Below, piece by piece: positions 25,752-34,023 of a DNA stretch of 64,000 nt. Within the stretch, counting starts at the first letter, position 1; each line of letters begins with the position of its first letter. The DNA lies in the NCBI RefSeq assembly GCF_039851965.1, contig NZ_CP156674.1, positions 3,038,001 through 3,102,000 on the forward strand. The letters run 5' to 3'. Under the pieces are notes generated by a model that saw nothing but the letters and a program-made list of their open reading frames with translations, had not been told where the DNA came from and did no database searches. Position numbers and translations under genes: made by a program. Origin of the DNA: Pseudalkalibacillus hwajinpoensis (GTDB taxonomy: Bacteria > Bacillota > Bacilli > Bacillales > Guptibacillaceae).

Positions 25752-26720
25752 ATGAAACTAGGCGTATTTACCGTTCTATTTGCAGATAAATCTTTTGAAG
25801 AGATGCTCGACCATGCAAAAGCTTCCGGATTAAAGGCAGTAGAAATCGGAACAGGGGGCTATCCAGGTGGTGCTCATTGTAATCTCGATGAATTGCTGGA
25901 TAGTGAAGCGAAGCGAACAGAATACCTTGAAAAGGTACAAGCAAGAGGACTTGAAATTAGTGCCTTCAGCTGTCATGGCAATCCCCTTTCGCCTGATAAG
26001 GCATTTGCAGATGAATGTCATGAAGCGTTCGTAAAAACAGTGAAACTTGCATCACTAATGAACGTGCCAGTCGTCAATTGCTTCTCTGGAACGCCCGGAG
26101 ATCATGAGGATGCTAAATTCCCGAACTGGCCAGTAACACCGTGGCCTGCTGAGTACTCTGATGTCCTGACGTGGCAGTGGGAAGAAAAGCTTGTTCCATA
26201 CTGGAAAGAGTGGGGGCAGTTCGCAAAAAATCACAATGTAAAAATCGGTCTCGAGCTCCATGGAGGGTTCCTTGTCCATACACCGTATACGATGTTGAAG
26301 CTTCGTGAGCTTACGTGTGATGCTGTAGGGGCGAACCTTGATCCAAGTCATATGTGGTGGCAGGGCATTGATCCGGTTGCAGCAATCAAAATTCTTGGCA
26401 AAGAAAATGCGATTCATCACTTCCATGCGAAAGACACGTACATCGATCAGGATAACGTGAACATGCATGGATTAACAGATATGCAGCCATATGGAGAAGT
26501 AAAATCTCGTGCATGGACGTTCCGTTCTGTCGGTTGCGGCCACAGTAACCAGGAATGGTCGAACATGATGAGTGCACTTCGTACGTATGGATATGATCAT
26601 GTGGTGAGTATTGAACATGAAGATCCGCTCATGTCGATTGAAGAAGGCTTCCAGCGTGCAGTAAGGAATTTACAGTCTGTATTAATTGAAGAACAACCAG
26701 GCGAGATGTGGTGGGCTTAA
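25752..26720 (+). CDS. Sugar phosphate isomerase/epimerase-like TIM barrel
   Basis: 322 residues. LKAVEIGTGGYPGGAHCNL, IGLELHGGF, GANLDPSHMWWQGID and HHFHAKDTYID carry the Glu, Asp and His metal ligands of the xylose isomerase-like fold. It is longer than the 17346 paralogue and only distantly similar. ATG 25752 has GGAGTGAG upstream; a frame extension into the previous gene is rejected. It ends the operon. Confidence 0.92.
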   Translation: MKLGVFTVLFADKSFEEMLDHAKASGLKAVEIGTGGYPGGAHCNLDELLDSEAKRTEYLEKVQARGLEISAFSCHGNPLSPDKAFADECHEAFVKTVKLASLMNVPVVNCFSGTPGDHEDAKFPNWPVTPWPAEYSDVLTWQWEEKLVPYWKEWGQFAKNHNVKIGLELHGGFLVHTPYTMLKLRELTCDAVGANLDPSHMWWQGIDPVAAIKILGKENAIHHFHAKDTYIDQDNVNMHGLTDMQPYGEVKSRAWTFRSVGCGHSNQEWSNMMSALRTYGYDHVVSIEHEDPLMSIEEGFQRAVRNLQSVLIEEQPGEMWWA

Positions 26721-26728
26721 TAACCGCA

Positions 26729-26772
26729 AACAAAACCCCGGTTCCTTTAATGGAAATCGGGGTTTTGTTTTA
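26729..26772 (+). terminator. Terminator of the sugar operon
   Basis: Stem CAAAACCCCG/CGGGGTTTTG with further pairing (TTCC/GGAA) and trailing T residues. Confidence 0.9.
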
Positions 26773-26774
26773 TT

Positions 26775-26874
26775 GACCCTTTAGGGATTAATCGAAGCGT
26801 AATGGTCAACTGTTCCTATCCGATTGGTTCAACTAACCATCATAGGGACCCATTATGATGGAAGTTTCACTTTA
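26775..26874 (+). repeat. Repeat family B, copy 1
   Basis: Right part CCGATTGGTTCAACTAACC, then ATCATAGGG...TATGATGGAAGTTTCACTTTA, matches the copies near 46.1, 47.6 and 50.2 kb; the left part is diverged. Its last bases coincide with the stop codon of the convergent SDR gene. Confidence 0.75.
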
Positions 26875-27693
26875 CTCCGTATCCTCTTTCCATTCATTAT
26901 CTATTAACATCTTACCAGGCCATGTATAAGCCATAATCCCGCCATCAGCGGTAATGTCTTCACCAGTAACGTAGGAGCTATCATCAGAAGCGAGGAAGAG
27001 AGCTACCTTCGCCATTTCATCTGGTCTTCCCAGACGTCCAAGTGGGGTAATCCATTTATTCGCATCCCTGAATTTATGGCCCATTTCTTCGTCCTTTGAT
27101 CCAGCGAGCTTATCAATTAAAGGCGTTTCAATTGTACCTGGTGACAGTGAGTTCACTCTGATGCCCTGTCTCGCATAGTCAATCGCCATGGCTTTTGTAA
27201 AGTTCGTGATACCGCCTTTTGCTGCGTTGTACCCTGAACGATCTAAGTCAGCGGCTCTACCCGACATGGAAGATGTGTTGATGATTGAGCCACCATTATC
27301 AAGCATGAGCGGAATTAAGTATTTGCTTGATAAGAACGTACCTCTTAAGTCGACGGCAATAATTTTATCAAATAATTCAACGGGGTATTCGTGAACTTTG
27401 CCGCCTTCTTGATCAGTCCCGGCATTGTTAAATAAAACATCAATTGTGCCAAATTCTTCTTTAACCTGATTAGCAAAGTTTGTTACGCTTTCTTCATCTG
27501 ATACGTCAACGTGATATGATTTAACGTTTCCGCCATTTTTGTTTAGTTCGTTTGCTGTCTTTTCCATCTCTTCCGTATTGATGTCTGCGCATAGTACCGT
27601 TGCGCCTTCTTTGGCAAAGAGTTCTACTGTTGCTTTTCCAATACCGGTGGCCGCACCTGTTATGACAGACGTTTTATTTTGAAGTCTATTCAT
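26872..27693 (-). CDS. Short-chain dehydrogenase/reductase (SDR)
   Basis: 273 residues. Classical SDR motifs are TGAATGIG (cofactor), NNAG, a catalytic Ser in NTSSMSG and YNAAK (Tyr and Lys). The C-terminal end (TADGGIMAYTWPGK) is family-typical. The Asp in CADIN after beta-2 favours NAD(H) over NADP(H). Substrate unknown. RBS is GGAGGA. Monocistronic. Confidence 0.9.
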   Translation of the reverse strand: MNRLQNKTSVITGAATGIGKATVELFAKEGATVLCADINTEEMEKTANELNKNGGNVKSYHVDVSDEESVTNFANQVKEEFGTIDVLFNNAGTDQEGGKVHEYPVELFDKIIAVDLRGTFLSSKYLIPLMLDNGGSIINTSSMSGRAADLDRSGYNAAKGGITNFTKAMAIDYARQGIRVNSLSPGTIETPLIDKLAGSKDEEMGHKFRDANKWITPLGRLGRPDEMAKVALFLASDDSSYVTGEDITADGGIMAYTWPGKMLIDNEWKEDTE

Positions 27694-27830
27694 TAATGAT
27701 CCTCCTCCATCTTTTCTTCATCCTGTTCATCTGTTTCCCTATGAATTGAAAAAGTAATCATGAGGACATCACTATGATGAATTTAATTTTCATCACACCG
27801 TTAAGTGGCAGTGAAACCTCTTACCTCAAT

Positions 27831-27858
27831 CCCCCTTATGATGGAAGTTTTACTGATG
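27831..27858 (+). repeat. Repeat family B, degraded fragment
   Basis: CCCCCTTATGATGGAAGTTT followed by TACT resembles only the 3' end of the family B consensus. Confidence 0.4.
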
Positions 27859-27952
27859 GAAAAACATGGTCGTAATGTAAACTATTTTTCATATCTCATC
27901 TCATTTGCTGGTGATAAACTTAAACTATTAGCTTAGAAAGTGGGGGATTCAA

Positions 27953-28147
27953 ATGTACATATTAAGGATACGAGAAGAAGACTCAGGTCATCTCGAGACG
28001 GAGAGCATCGAGGTGCGGTATCGTGCAAATGTGGAATTTAAAAAACAAACGCTTACTTACTCCAATCGGCCTGGTCGCTATGAAATCTCATTGCTTCAAG
28101 AATCAGGCGAATCCATTATGACTACAAAAGTTGGGCTTGGCTGGTAG
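27953..28147 (+). CDS. Small hypothetical protein
   Basis: 64 residues, hydrophilic, alternating charged and hydrophobic residues that suggest beta strands (MYILRIREEDSGHL, YEISLLQESGES). The ATG follows GTGGGGGATT and a clear terminator follows the stop, so expression is likely. I do not recognise a family. Confidence 0.65.
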   Translation: MYILRIREEDSGHLETESIEVRYRANVEFKKQTLTYSNRPGRYEISLLQESGESIMTTKVGLGW

Positions 28148-28160
28148 TTCTAAATACATA

Positions 28161-28197
28161 TCAAAAACCCCCGTACAAGTTGTTTGGGGGTTTTTGA
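28161..28197. terminator. Terminator between two convergent small genes
   Basis: 12-bp stem TCAAAAACCCCC/GGGGGTTTTTGA. Confidence 0.9.
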
Positions 28198-28209
28198 CGA
28201 TTGCTATTG

Positions 28210-28338
28210 CTAATGAGAAGAGTGAAACAGATTTTCCTTAACCGCTTTCCAATCCGGTTTCGGTGTGTCTTGTAAGCTGCGGAAAAGGGAGTAGCCAAGT
28301 CCTGCAGCCATCACTACTATAAAAATGATTTCAGTCAT
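28210..28338 (-). CDS. Small membrane protein (42 residues)
   Basis: Begins MTEIIFIVVMAAGLGYSLF, one transmembrane helix, followed by a soluble tail, SLQDTPKPDWKAVKENLF. GAAGGGATGAG precedes the ATG at 28336-28338. It lies just downstream of yumC on the same strand and may be cotranscribed. No family recognised. Confidence 0.6.
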   Translation of the reverse strand: MTEIIFIVVMAAGLGYSLFRSLQDTPKPDWKAVKENLFHSSH

Positions 28339-28363
28339 GCTCATCTCATCCCTTCAATTGAAC

Positions 28364-29371
28364 TTACTTTTTCTTATCAAATAGGCTAGTACTGTGAAGC
28401 GGCTGTACTTTCGCATCGGGATCCATATAAGATTTAGCGTTATTAACAGCCGTTGGCGCTTCTCCAAAACCAGAAGCAATGAGTTTTACCTTCCCATCGT
28501 ATGTAGCAACGTCACCAGCTGCATAAATCCCTGGCACATTCGTCTCCATCTTGGAATTCACAACGATGGAGTTCTTTTCAATTTCAAGACCCCATTCCTT
28601 AATCGGTCCAAGAGAAGAAATGAAACCGTAGTTTACAATTACCGCATCCACATCTTTCGTAATGGTTTCTTCGCCTTTAACAGGTGCAAGAACGACCTGG
28701 TTAATCCGCTCGCCGTCACCTATAAATTCGCTGATATTATAAGGCGTCTGAATCTCTACACTTGAATTCATCAACTGCTCTACGCTATGTTCATGTGCTC
28801 TGAACTTATCACGACGGTGAATCAACGTTACTTCTTCCGCAATCGGCTCAAGCATATTGGCCCAGTCAACTGCAGAATCTCCCCCACCTGCAATGAGCAC
28901 TTTTTGCCCGGCGAATGCTGTTAAGTCATTAACGAAATAGTGCAGGTTCTTACCTTCGTAGTGATCTGCGCCTTCTACTTTAAGACGGCGAGGTTGGAAC
29001 GCGCCAACGCCAGCAGTAATAATGACCGCACGCGTATAATGCTCTTCACCTGTATTAGAACGCAGGTAGAGAGTACCGTCTTCAAGCTTCGTTACTTCTT
29101 CTACTGATTGTTCCAACACAACTTCCGGATTAAACTGGTTTGCCTGTTCTTTCAAGTTATCAACGAGATCCTGAGCAAGTACTTTCGGAAAGCCAGCAAC
29201 GTCATAAATATATTTTTCAGGATAGAGAGCAGAGAGTTGCCCTCCAAGCTGTGGCATACTTTCAATGATTTTAACGCGAAGCTGGCGCATTCCACCATAG
29301 AAAGCAGTGAATAAGCCGACAGGACCTCCGCCAATTATCGTAATATCATAAAGTTCTTGTTGGTCTGTCAT
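28364..29371 (-). CDS. yumC: Ferredoxin/flavodoxin-NADP+ reductase, type 2 (YumC)
   Basis: 335 residues, thioredoxin reductase-like but without the CxxC redox pair. FAD motif IIGGGPVGLF is at residues 12-21, the NADPH motif GGGDSAVDWAN lies midway and GIYAAGDVATYDGK is the C-terminal FAD contact. It transfers electrons between NADPH and ferredoxin or flavodoxin. AGGGGGACTG precedes the ATG. Confidence 0.95.
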   Translation of the reverse strand: MTDQQELYDITIIGGGPVGLFTAFYGGMRQLRVKIIESMPQLGGQLSALYPEKYIYDVAGFPKVLAQDLVDNLKEQANQFNPEVVLEQSVEEVTKLEDGTLYLRSNTGEEHYTRAVIITAGVGAFQPRRLKVEGADHYEGKNLHYFVNDLTAFAGQKVLIAGGGDSAVDWANMLEPIAEEVTLIHRRDKFRAHEHSVEQLMNSSVEIQTPYNISEFIGDGERINQVVLAPVKGEETITKDVDAVIVNYGFISSLGPIKEWGLEIEKNSIVVNSKMETNVPGIYAAGDVATYDGKVKLIASGFGEAPTAVNNAKSYMDPDAKVQPLHSTSLFDKKK

Positions 29372-29741
29372 AATCAGTCCCCCTTAAATTTAATCGATGT
29401 GCTTTCATTATTATAATCATAATAAAAACGGAACTAAACCCCAAACGTAAAAACACGTCTAGAAGTTTCATTATAAGGGTTGAAAAACAAAATAAAAAAG
29501 AATATGATTAAAATTGAGCGTCAGATTTGAACTATTTATGACAAAGTACGGGCTAGAGTTTCATTTTTTTTGTTCTAGAACGTGAAATCCTTAACAATGT
29601 CTCTCATTCTTTCTATTATTTTTTATTTTATGAGGAATAATATTTTTATTCTTAACGTTTAATGACGTTTCACGATTGGACGAAACAGGAATTTCTTAAT
29701 TGTGTCCAAAAAATATCGGTATAAAGGTGGATGTGATACAA
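29372..29741. other. Divergent intergenic region yumC/ndh
   Basis: 370 AT-rich bases. On the yumC side TATAAT overlaps the sequence TTATTATAATCATAA (29408-29422), a PerR/Fur-like palindrome matching 12 of 14 consensus positions. The ndh side shows GTTTC/GAAAC inverted repeats at about 29667-29686. No clear Rex box is seen. Confidence 0.4.
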
Positions 29742-30944
29742 GTGAGTAAGCCAAAAATTGCGATCTTAGGTGCAGGGTACGGCGGTATTATGACAGCAGC
29801 GCGTCTTCAAAAGGAAATGGGTACGAACGAAGTAGAAGTTACACTTGTGAACAAGCATGACTATCACTATCAAACAACATGGCTTCATGAGCCAGCTGCA
29901 GGAACAATGCATCACGACAAAACACGTATTATGATTAAAGACGTTATTGATATGAACAAAATTAAGTTTATTAAAGACACTGTAGTAGAAGTGAAGCCTG
30001 AAGAGAAGCGTGTCATTCTCGCTAATGGTGAGCTAGTGTATGACTACCTTGTTCTTGCACTTGGTTTCGAACCGGCAACATTCGGTATTAAGGGACTAAA
30101 AGAGAATGCATTCAGCATTCGCAGCGTTAACTCTGTTCGTAAAATCCGCGAGCACATTGAATACCAATTCGCAAGCTACAACAACGAGCCAGAACGTCGT
30201 GATGACCTTCTAACAATCATCGTTGGTGGTGCAGGATTTACTGGTATCGAGTTCGTTGGTGAACTTGCAGAGCGAGTTCCAGAGCTTTGTAAAGAATTCG
30301 ATATCGACCGTGATCGTGTTAAGATTATCAACGTTGAAGCTTCTCCAACTGTACTACCAGGCTTTGATGAAGAGCTTGTGGAGTATGCGATGAACCTTCT
30401 TGAGCGTAAAGGCGTTGAATTCCGTACGAACACAATGATTAAAGAAGTAATGGAAGACGGCGTGGTCCTTGGTGAGGACGAAGTAGTTAAATCAGCAACT
30501 GTTGTCTGGACTGGTGGGGTTCAAGGGAACTCAATCGTTGCAAATTCGGGCTTCGAAACAAACCGTGGCCGTGTACCTGTTCGTAAAGATCAGCGTACTC
30601 CTGATTACGACAATGTTTTTGTTGTAGGTGACTGTGCTCTTCTAATTAACGAAGAAATCAATCGTCCATTCCCTCCAACTGCACAGGTAGCGATTCAAGC
30701 AGCTGGTACAGTATCTAAGAACTTGCTAAACCTTGTACGCGGTAAGGAAACTGAAAGCTTTACACCAGATATCAAAGGAACAGTTGCATCACTTGGTAAA
30801 GGCGAAGCGATTGGTAAAGTAGGGAACAAGAAGCTTTATGGTAATACAGCTTCTGCAATGAAGAAAGTGATCGATAACCGTTATTTATTCATGCTGGGTG
30901 GACCAGGACTTGTCTGGAAAAAAGGGAAACTCAAGTTATTTTAA
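29742..30944 (+). CDS. ndh: Type II NADH:quinone dehydrogenase Ndh
   Basis: 400 residues starting at GTG behind AAAGGTGG. FAD motif ILGAGYGGIM, the NADH motif GGAGFTGIEFVGEL and VFVVGDCALL are present. The C-terminal region ending RYLFMLGGPGLVWKKGK is typical of Ndh, which binds the membrane peripherally and reduces menaquinone without pumping protons. The frame extends to a TTG at 29700, but that start lacks a ribosome site. Confidence 0.92.
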   Translation: MSKPKIAILGAGYGGIMTAARLQKEMGTNEVEVTLVNKHDYHYQTTWLHEPAAGTMHHDKTRIMIKDVIDMNKIKFIKDTVVEVKPEEKRVILANGELVYDYLVLALGFEPATFGIKGLKENAFSIRSVNSVRKIREHIEYQFASYNNEPERRDDLLTIIVGGAGFTGIEFVGELAERVPELCKEFDIDRDRVKIINVEASPTVLPGFDEELVEYAMNLLERKGVEFRTNTMIKEVMEDGVVLGEDEVVKSATVVWTGGVQGNSIVANSGFETNRGRVPVRKDQRTPDYDNVFVVGDCALLINEEINRPFPPTAQVAIQAAGTVSKNLLNLVRGKETESFTPDIKGTVASLGKGEAIGKVGNKKLYGNTASAMKKVIDNRYLFMLGGPGLVWKKGKLKLF

Positions 30945-30956
30945 ATATCAGATAAA

Positions 30957-30989
30957 GAGGGCAAAGACATGACGTCTTTGCCTTTTTTA
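30957..30989 (+). terminator. Terminator of ndh
   Basis: Stem GGCAAAGAC/GTCTTTGCC followed by six T. Confidence 0.9.
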
Positions 30990-31025
30990 TACGTTAGGAT
31001 AATATGATTTTTAGAAGGATAAAGC

Positions 31026-31084
31026 ATAAGAAAAACGAAGGCTTTCGCCATAAAGGATTTGGCGATAAGCCAGGTTTTTCTTAT
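31026..31084. repeat. 59-bp nested inverted repeat
   Basis: Outer arms ATAAGAAAAAC/GTTTTTCTTAT, middle arms GGCTT/AAGCC and inner arms TCGCCA/TGGCGA around the loop TAAAGGATT. It lies between ndh and the Nudix gene. It could be a mobile miniature element or a structured RNA. Confidence 0.7.
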
Positions 31085-31157
31085 CTATTCAAAGGAATAG
31101 GGGCTATGGTACAGCTTATGATGACATGCTTCTAAATATGCCGGGGAGGAATAAGTA

Positions 31158-31628
31158 GTGGGTGAGAGAGGAAAAGTCTGGCTTGCTGCAGCAGGAATTG
31201 TAGAAGCTGACGGCAAGTATCTCGTTGTAAAAAAGAAATATGGGGGCCTAAAAGGAAAGTGGTCCTTTCCAGCAGGATTCGTTGATCCTGGTGAAACAGT
31301 TGATGAAGCAGCCATGCGTGAAGTATTTGAAGAGACAGGGATACGGACCAAACCTATTAGTATGGTGGGTTTACGATCTGGTGTGATTCAATACGATATA
31401 AGTGATAACTTAATTGTATTTAATATGGAGATAACTGGTGGAATATTAACTTCTGAAACAGCAGAAATCGCTGAAACTCGATTTATGTCCGAAGAGGAGC
31501 TATTAACTGATCCAGACACATCTTCTATGATTCCGTATTTTCTTAAAGGAACCAGTCAATTCGAAACAACCATGAATCCAGGAGATCACTTTGGCTACAC
31601 AACCTATAAGCTTTTTCAAAATAAATGA
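31158..31628 (+). CDS. Nudix hydrolase
   Basis: 156 residues. The Nudix box G-x5-E-x7-REUxEExGU is complete at residues 40-62, with catalytic REVFEETGI. Such enzymes hydrolyse nucleoside diphosphates linked to another moiety and need Mg2+. Substrate cannot be assigned. GTG start behind GGGGAGGAA. Confidence 0.92.
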   Translation: MGERGKVWLAAAGIVEADGKYLVVKKKYGGLKGKWSFPAGFVDPGETVDEAAMREVFEETGIRTKPISMVGLRSGVIQYDISDNLIVFNMEITGGILTSETAEIAETRFMSEEELLTDPDTSSMIPYFLKGTSQFETTMNPGDHFGYTTYKLFQNK

Positions 31629-31768
31629 AATAATTAGATTGAAGTCGAAATTATCTGATAACTGAACATGTATTCGCTTACACGAGCTATTAAGAGCTTA
31701 TTTAGGGTTTTTCTTTTCCAACCATTCTTGGTATATTATCAGAAAATTACAATAAAGGAGTGGTTGAT

Positions 31769-31909
31769 TTGAAACGACAGCAGAGTAAGGGGAAAGCAAC
31801 AGACTGTCCTTATTGCCAGGGAAAGGGGTACTTTCAACTGCTTCTTGGTGGATCGGAAACTTGCGATAACTGTTCAGGAAGCGGAGCAAAGAATAATCCA
31901 ACAAACTAG
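31769..31909 (+). CDS. yuiA: YuiA family small zinc-finger protein
   Basis: 46 residues from TTG behind AAAGGAGTGG. Two Cys pairs (CPYCQGKGYF and CDNCSGSGA) form a DnaJ-like CxxCxGxG zinc site. Position before yuiB and yuiC matches B. subtilis yuiA. Too short for routine gene calling. Function unknown. Confidence 0.85.
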   Translation: MKRQQSKGKATDCPYCQGKGYFQLLLGGSETCDNCSGSGAKNNPTN

Positions 31910-31934
31910 GTGCAACTGCACCTGGTTTTTTTAT
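31907..31934 (+). terminator. Terminator of yuiA
   Basis: Stem AGGTGCA/TGCACCT followed by GG and seven T. Confidence 0.85.
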
Positions 31935-32084
31935 GCGAGCTGATCATGGTAGAGAAAAAGCTGAAATCCAAATAAAGATCCTTCTCTCTTTTTTTATCAA
32001 TCTACATCGTCGTGTTCACTCTCTGTTCATTGACTATCCGTTCACAATCCAGTAAACTTACAATGATTACTCGGGGGTGAACAT

Positions 32085-32402
32085 ATGGCAATTCCACAGC
32101 TGATCATTTCGATGCTGCTGTTTATTGTGCTTTTCTTTGGGATTGGATTCCTGCTCAATATGCTGCTTCGTTCGACATGGATCATGGCGGTTGTATATCC
32201 AATTATCGTCATTATGATTATTGATAACGTTTCATTTTTTCAATACTTCTCAACACCAGGCTCTGCCTTTAAATCACTAGGAACAGATCTCCTATCCCTT
32301 GGAAGCGCAGATGCCATTATCTTATCAGCCGGATTAGTTGGAGCCGTTTTTGCAGGTGTTGCAATTCGTATGCTCCGCGTTAGAGGATATCAAATGTTCT
32401 AA
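32085..32402 (+). CDS. yuiB: YuiB family membrane protein
   Basis: 105 residues with three hydrophobic segments (about 5-28, 33-48 and 77-96). The start MAIPQLIISMLLFIVLFFG and the order before yuiC match B. subtilis YuiB. No catalytic residues stand out. RBS is GGGGGTGA. Confidence 0.85.
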   Translation: MAIPQLIISMLLFIVLFFGIGFLLNMLLRSTWIMAVVYPIIVIMIIDNVSFFQYFSTPGSAFKSLGTDLLSLGSADAIILSAGLVGAVFAGVAIRMLRVRGYQMF

Positions 32403-32437
32403 AAGCTTCGCCAGTAGCTGGCAGGAGCTTTTTTTAT
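32401..32437 (+). terminator. Terminator of yuiB
   Basis: Stem AAAAGCT...CCAG/CTGG...AGCTTTT with an internal bulge and a T run. Confidence 0.8.
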
Positions 32438-32530
32438 TTTCTATAAAACAATGTTTTGTATCTCGTACTTGAATAATGAATAGCTTTACTGATCTCTGGA
32501 AATGAATAGACCATGAGAGGAGTGAAGAAA

Positions 32531-33130
32531 GTGCGTGTTTTAATGCTGATGACTAAAGGGCTGTTTTTCACAGGTCTATTTGCAGCAGCTTTGCTATCAA
32601 CTTATTTATTATTATCAGGAGTTTCAATCAATGAAGTGACGAAGTGGATTTTTCCAGAGAAAGTCGTGTTAAGCAAGGGGGAGTCTGCAACGCTTGATAC
32701 GTCTCAGGACTGGGATCAGTATCCTGTTCATAAGGTAACGGCAACAGGCTATACAGCGGGGGAGGAGTCTACTGGCAAAAGTCCTGACCACCCTGCATAT
32801 GGTGTAACGTACTCCGGCGTCAAAGTGACAAGGGATCTCTACTCCACGATCGCAGCAGACCCTACTGTTTTCCCAATTGGGAGTGTCCTGTATATTCCTG
32901 ATTATGGGTTTGGAGTTGTTGCCGATACAGGAAGTGCGATAACAGGCAATCGAATTGACCTTTATTACGATACGGTTAGTGAAGTCTATAATGAGTGGGG
33001 GAAGAAGACACTCGACGTCTACCTCATTCAAAAAGGAGCAGGAACGCTTACGGAAGATGCATTGCAATCGATGAATGAAGAAGAATCGATGCAAGTGTTT
33101 AGACAGGAGCTTTTGAAAAAGGAAGAATAG
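32531..33130 (+). CDS. yuiC: 3D-domain cell wall protein YuiC
   Basis: 199 residues from GTG behind AGAGGAG; an ATG at 32513 is possible but has a weaker site. An N-terminal hydrophobic anchor is followed by a 3D domain: ATGYTAGEESTG, the two aspartates in VVADTGSA and the third in NRIDLYYDT. The fold is that of Sps/MltA-like lytic transglycosylases, which cleave peptidoglycan glycan strands. Likely extracytoplasmic and membrane-tethered. Confidence 0.88.
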   Translation: MRVLMLMTKGLFFTGLFAAALLSTYLLLSGVSINEVTKWIFPEKVVLSKGESATLDTSQDWDQYPVHKVTATGYTAGEESTGKSPDHPAYGVTYSGVKVTRDLYSTIAADPTVFPIGSVLYIPDYGFGVVADTGSAITGNRIDLYYDTVSEVYNEWGKKTLDVYLIQKGAGTLTEDALQSMNEEESMQVFRQELLKKEE

Positions 33131-33161
33131 TGACGAACGTATGTGACCTTAAGAATAGAAA

Positions 33162-33201
33162 AAACAAACGACGGAGGGCAGTCCCACTCCGTCGTTTGTT
33201 G
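33162..33201. terminator. Terminator between yuiC and the BtuF-like gene
   Basis: 13-bp perfect stem ACAAACGACGGAG/CTCCGTCGTTTGT between convergent genes. Confidence 0.88.
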
Positions 33202-33209
33202 TACGTAAG

Positions 33210-34010
33210 CTATTGTAGAAGGAAATCTTCCTCCTTATATTTCGGATAATGATCCGGGTGAAGGATTGCGGCAAGTTTGATGAGGCCCGTTAATAATCTT
33301 GGGGATGGCCTGCAGTATAGCCATTCCTCAAGCACATGAATGGGAGGATCGTCTAGTTGATCCCAGCCCGGGCGTTTCTGTACAATAGCGGGATTCACTT
33401 TATTCTGCCTTACACCAACCCAGGCAAGACAAATTTGATCTGGCTTACGGCTTACAACATCGGGCCAGTCCGTTTGAACTGAAGCCAGTTCAACATCCCG
33501 AAATACGTTCCTGGCCCCAGCCAGTTCGCTAATCTCGGTTAACCAGTTTGTTTTACCGGGGGTGAATATGGGTTTTGGCCACCATTCCCAATAAATTTCT
33601 GGCTTGTCTGAAATGGCGTCACTTATTTCTTTATATTCTTGAATGGTCTTTGTGAATTTGGTAGCTATCGAGCGAGCCTCGTCCTCCAAGTTTGTTAACT
33701 CTCCAAGTGTGGTCAAGTCATTTGCTATATCCTCAAGCGACTGGGGGTTTAGAACGGTATAGGTAAGACCAAGTTCCTGAAGAGCCTCAACATTCTTCTC
33801 CATCCCCGGAACACTTAATGAAGCAAGGATGAGATCTGGCTTTAACTCGACAACTTTCTTCATATCGATGGAGAGGTCAGGTCCAAGACGCGGGAGTTCC
33901 TGAATGGATTCTGGCCAATCAGAGAAATCGTCAACGCCGACAAGTTGATCTGTAATGCCAAGGTAGGCACAGAGTTCTGTGTTACTTGGACATAACGAAA
34001 CGATTCGCAT
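33210..34010 (-). CDS. Cobalamin-binding protein, BtuF-like, without signal peptide
   Basis: 266 residues. MRIVSLCPSNTELCAYLG and VGVDDFSDWP are typical of the BtuF/FhuD class III binding-protein fold, and VVELKPDLILA closes the first lobe. No signal peptide or lipobox precedes the fold, and ATG 34010 has an AAAGGAG site, so the protein appears cytoplasmic. No permease or ATPase gene is adjacent. Its role as an ABC binding protein is therefore doubtful. Confidence 0.82.
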   Translation of the reverse strand: MRIVSLCPSNTELCAYLGITDQLVGVDDFSDWPESIQELPRLGPDLSIDMKKVVELKPDLILASLSVPGMEKNVEALQELGLTYTVLNPQSLEDIANDLTTLGELTNLEDEARSIATKFTKTIQEYKEISDAISDKPEIYWEWWPKPIFTPGKTNWLTEISELAGARNVFRDVELASVQTDWPDVVSRKPDQICLAWVGVRQNKVNPAIVQKRPGWDQLDDPPIHVLEEWLYCRPSPRLLTGLIKLAAILHPDHYPKYKEEDFLLQ

Positions 34011-34023
34011 AGGCAACTCCTTT

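Noticed and set aside
29372..29741. Rex operator upstream of ndh
   Set aside because: ndh genes are often Rex targets, but no TTGTGAA...TTCACAA type site is visible; only GTTTC/GAAAC arms are found.
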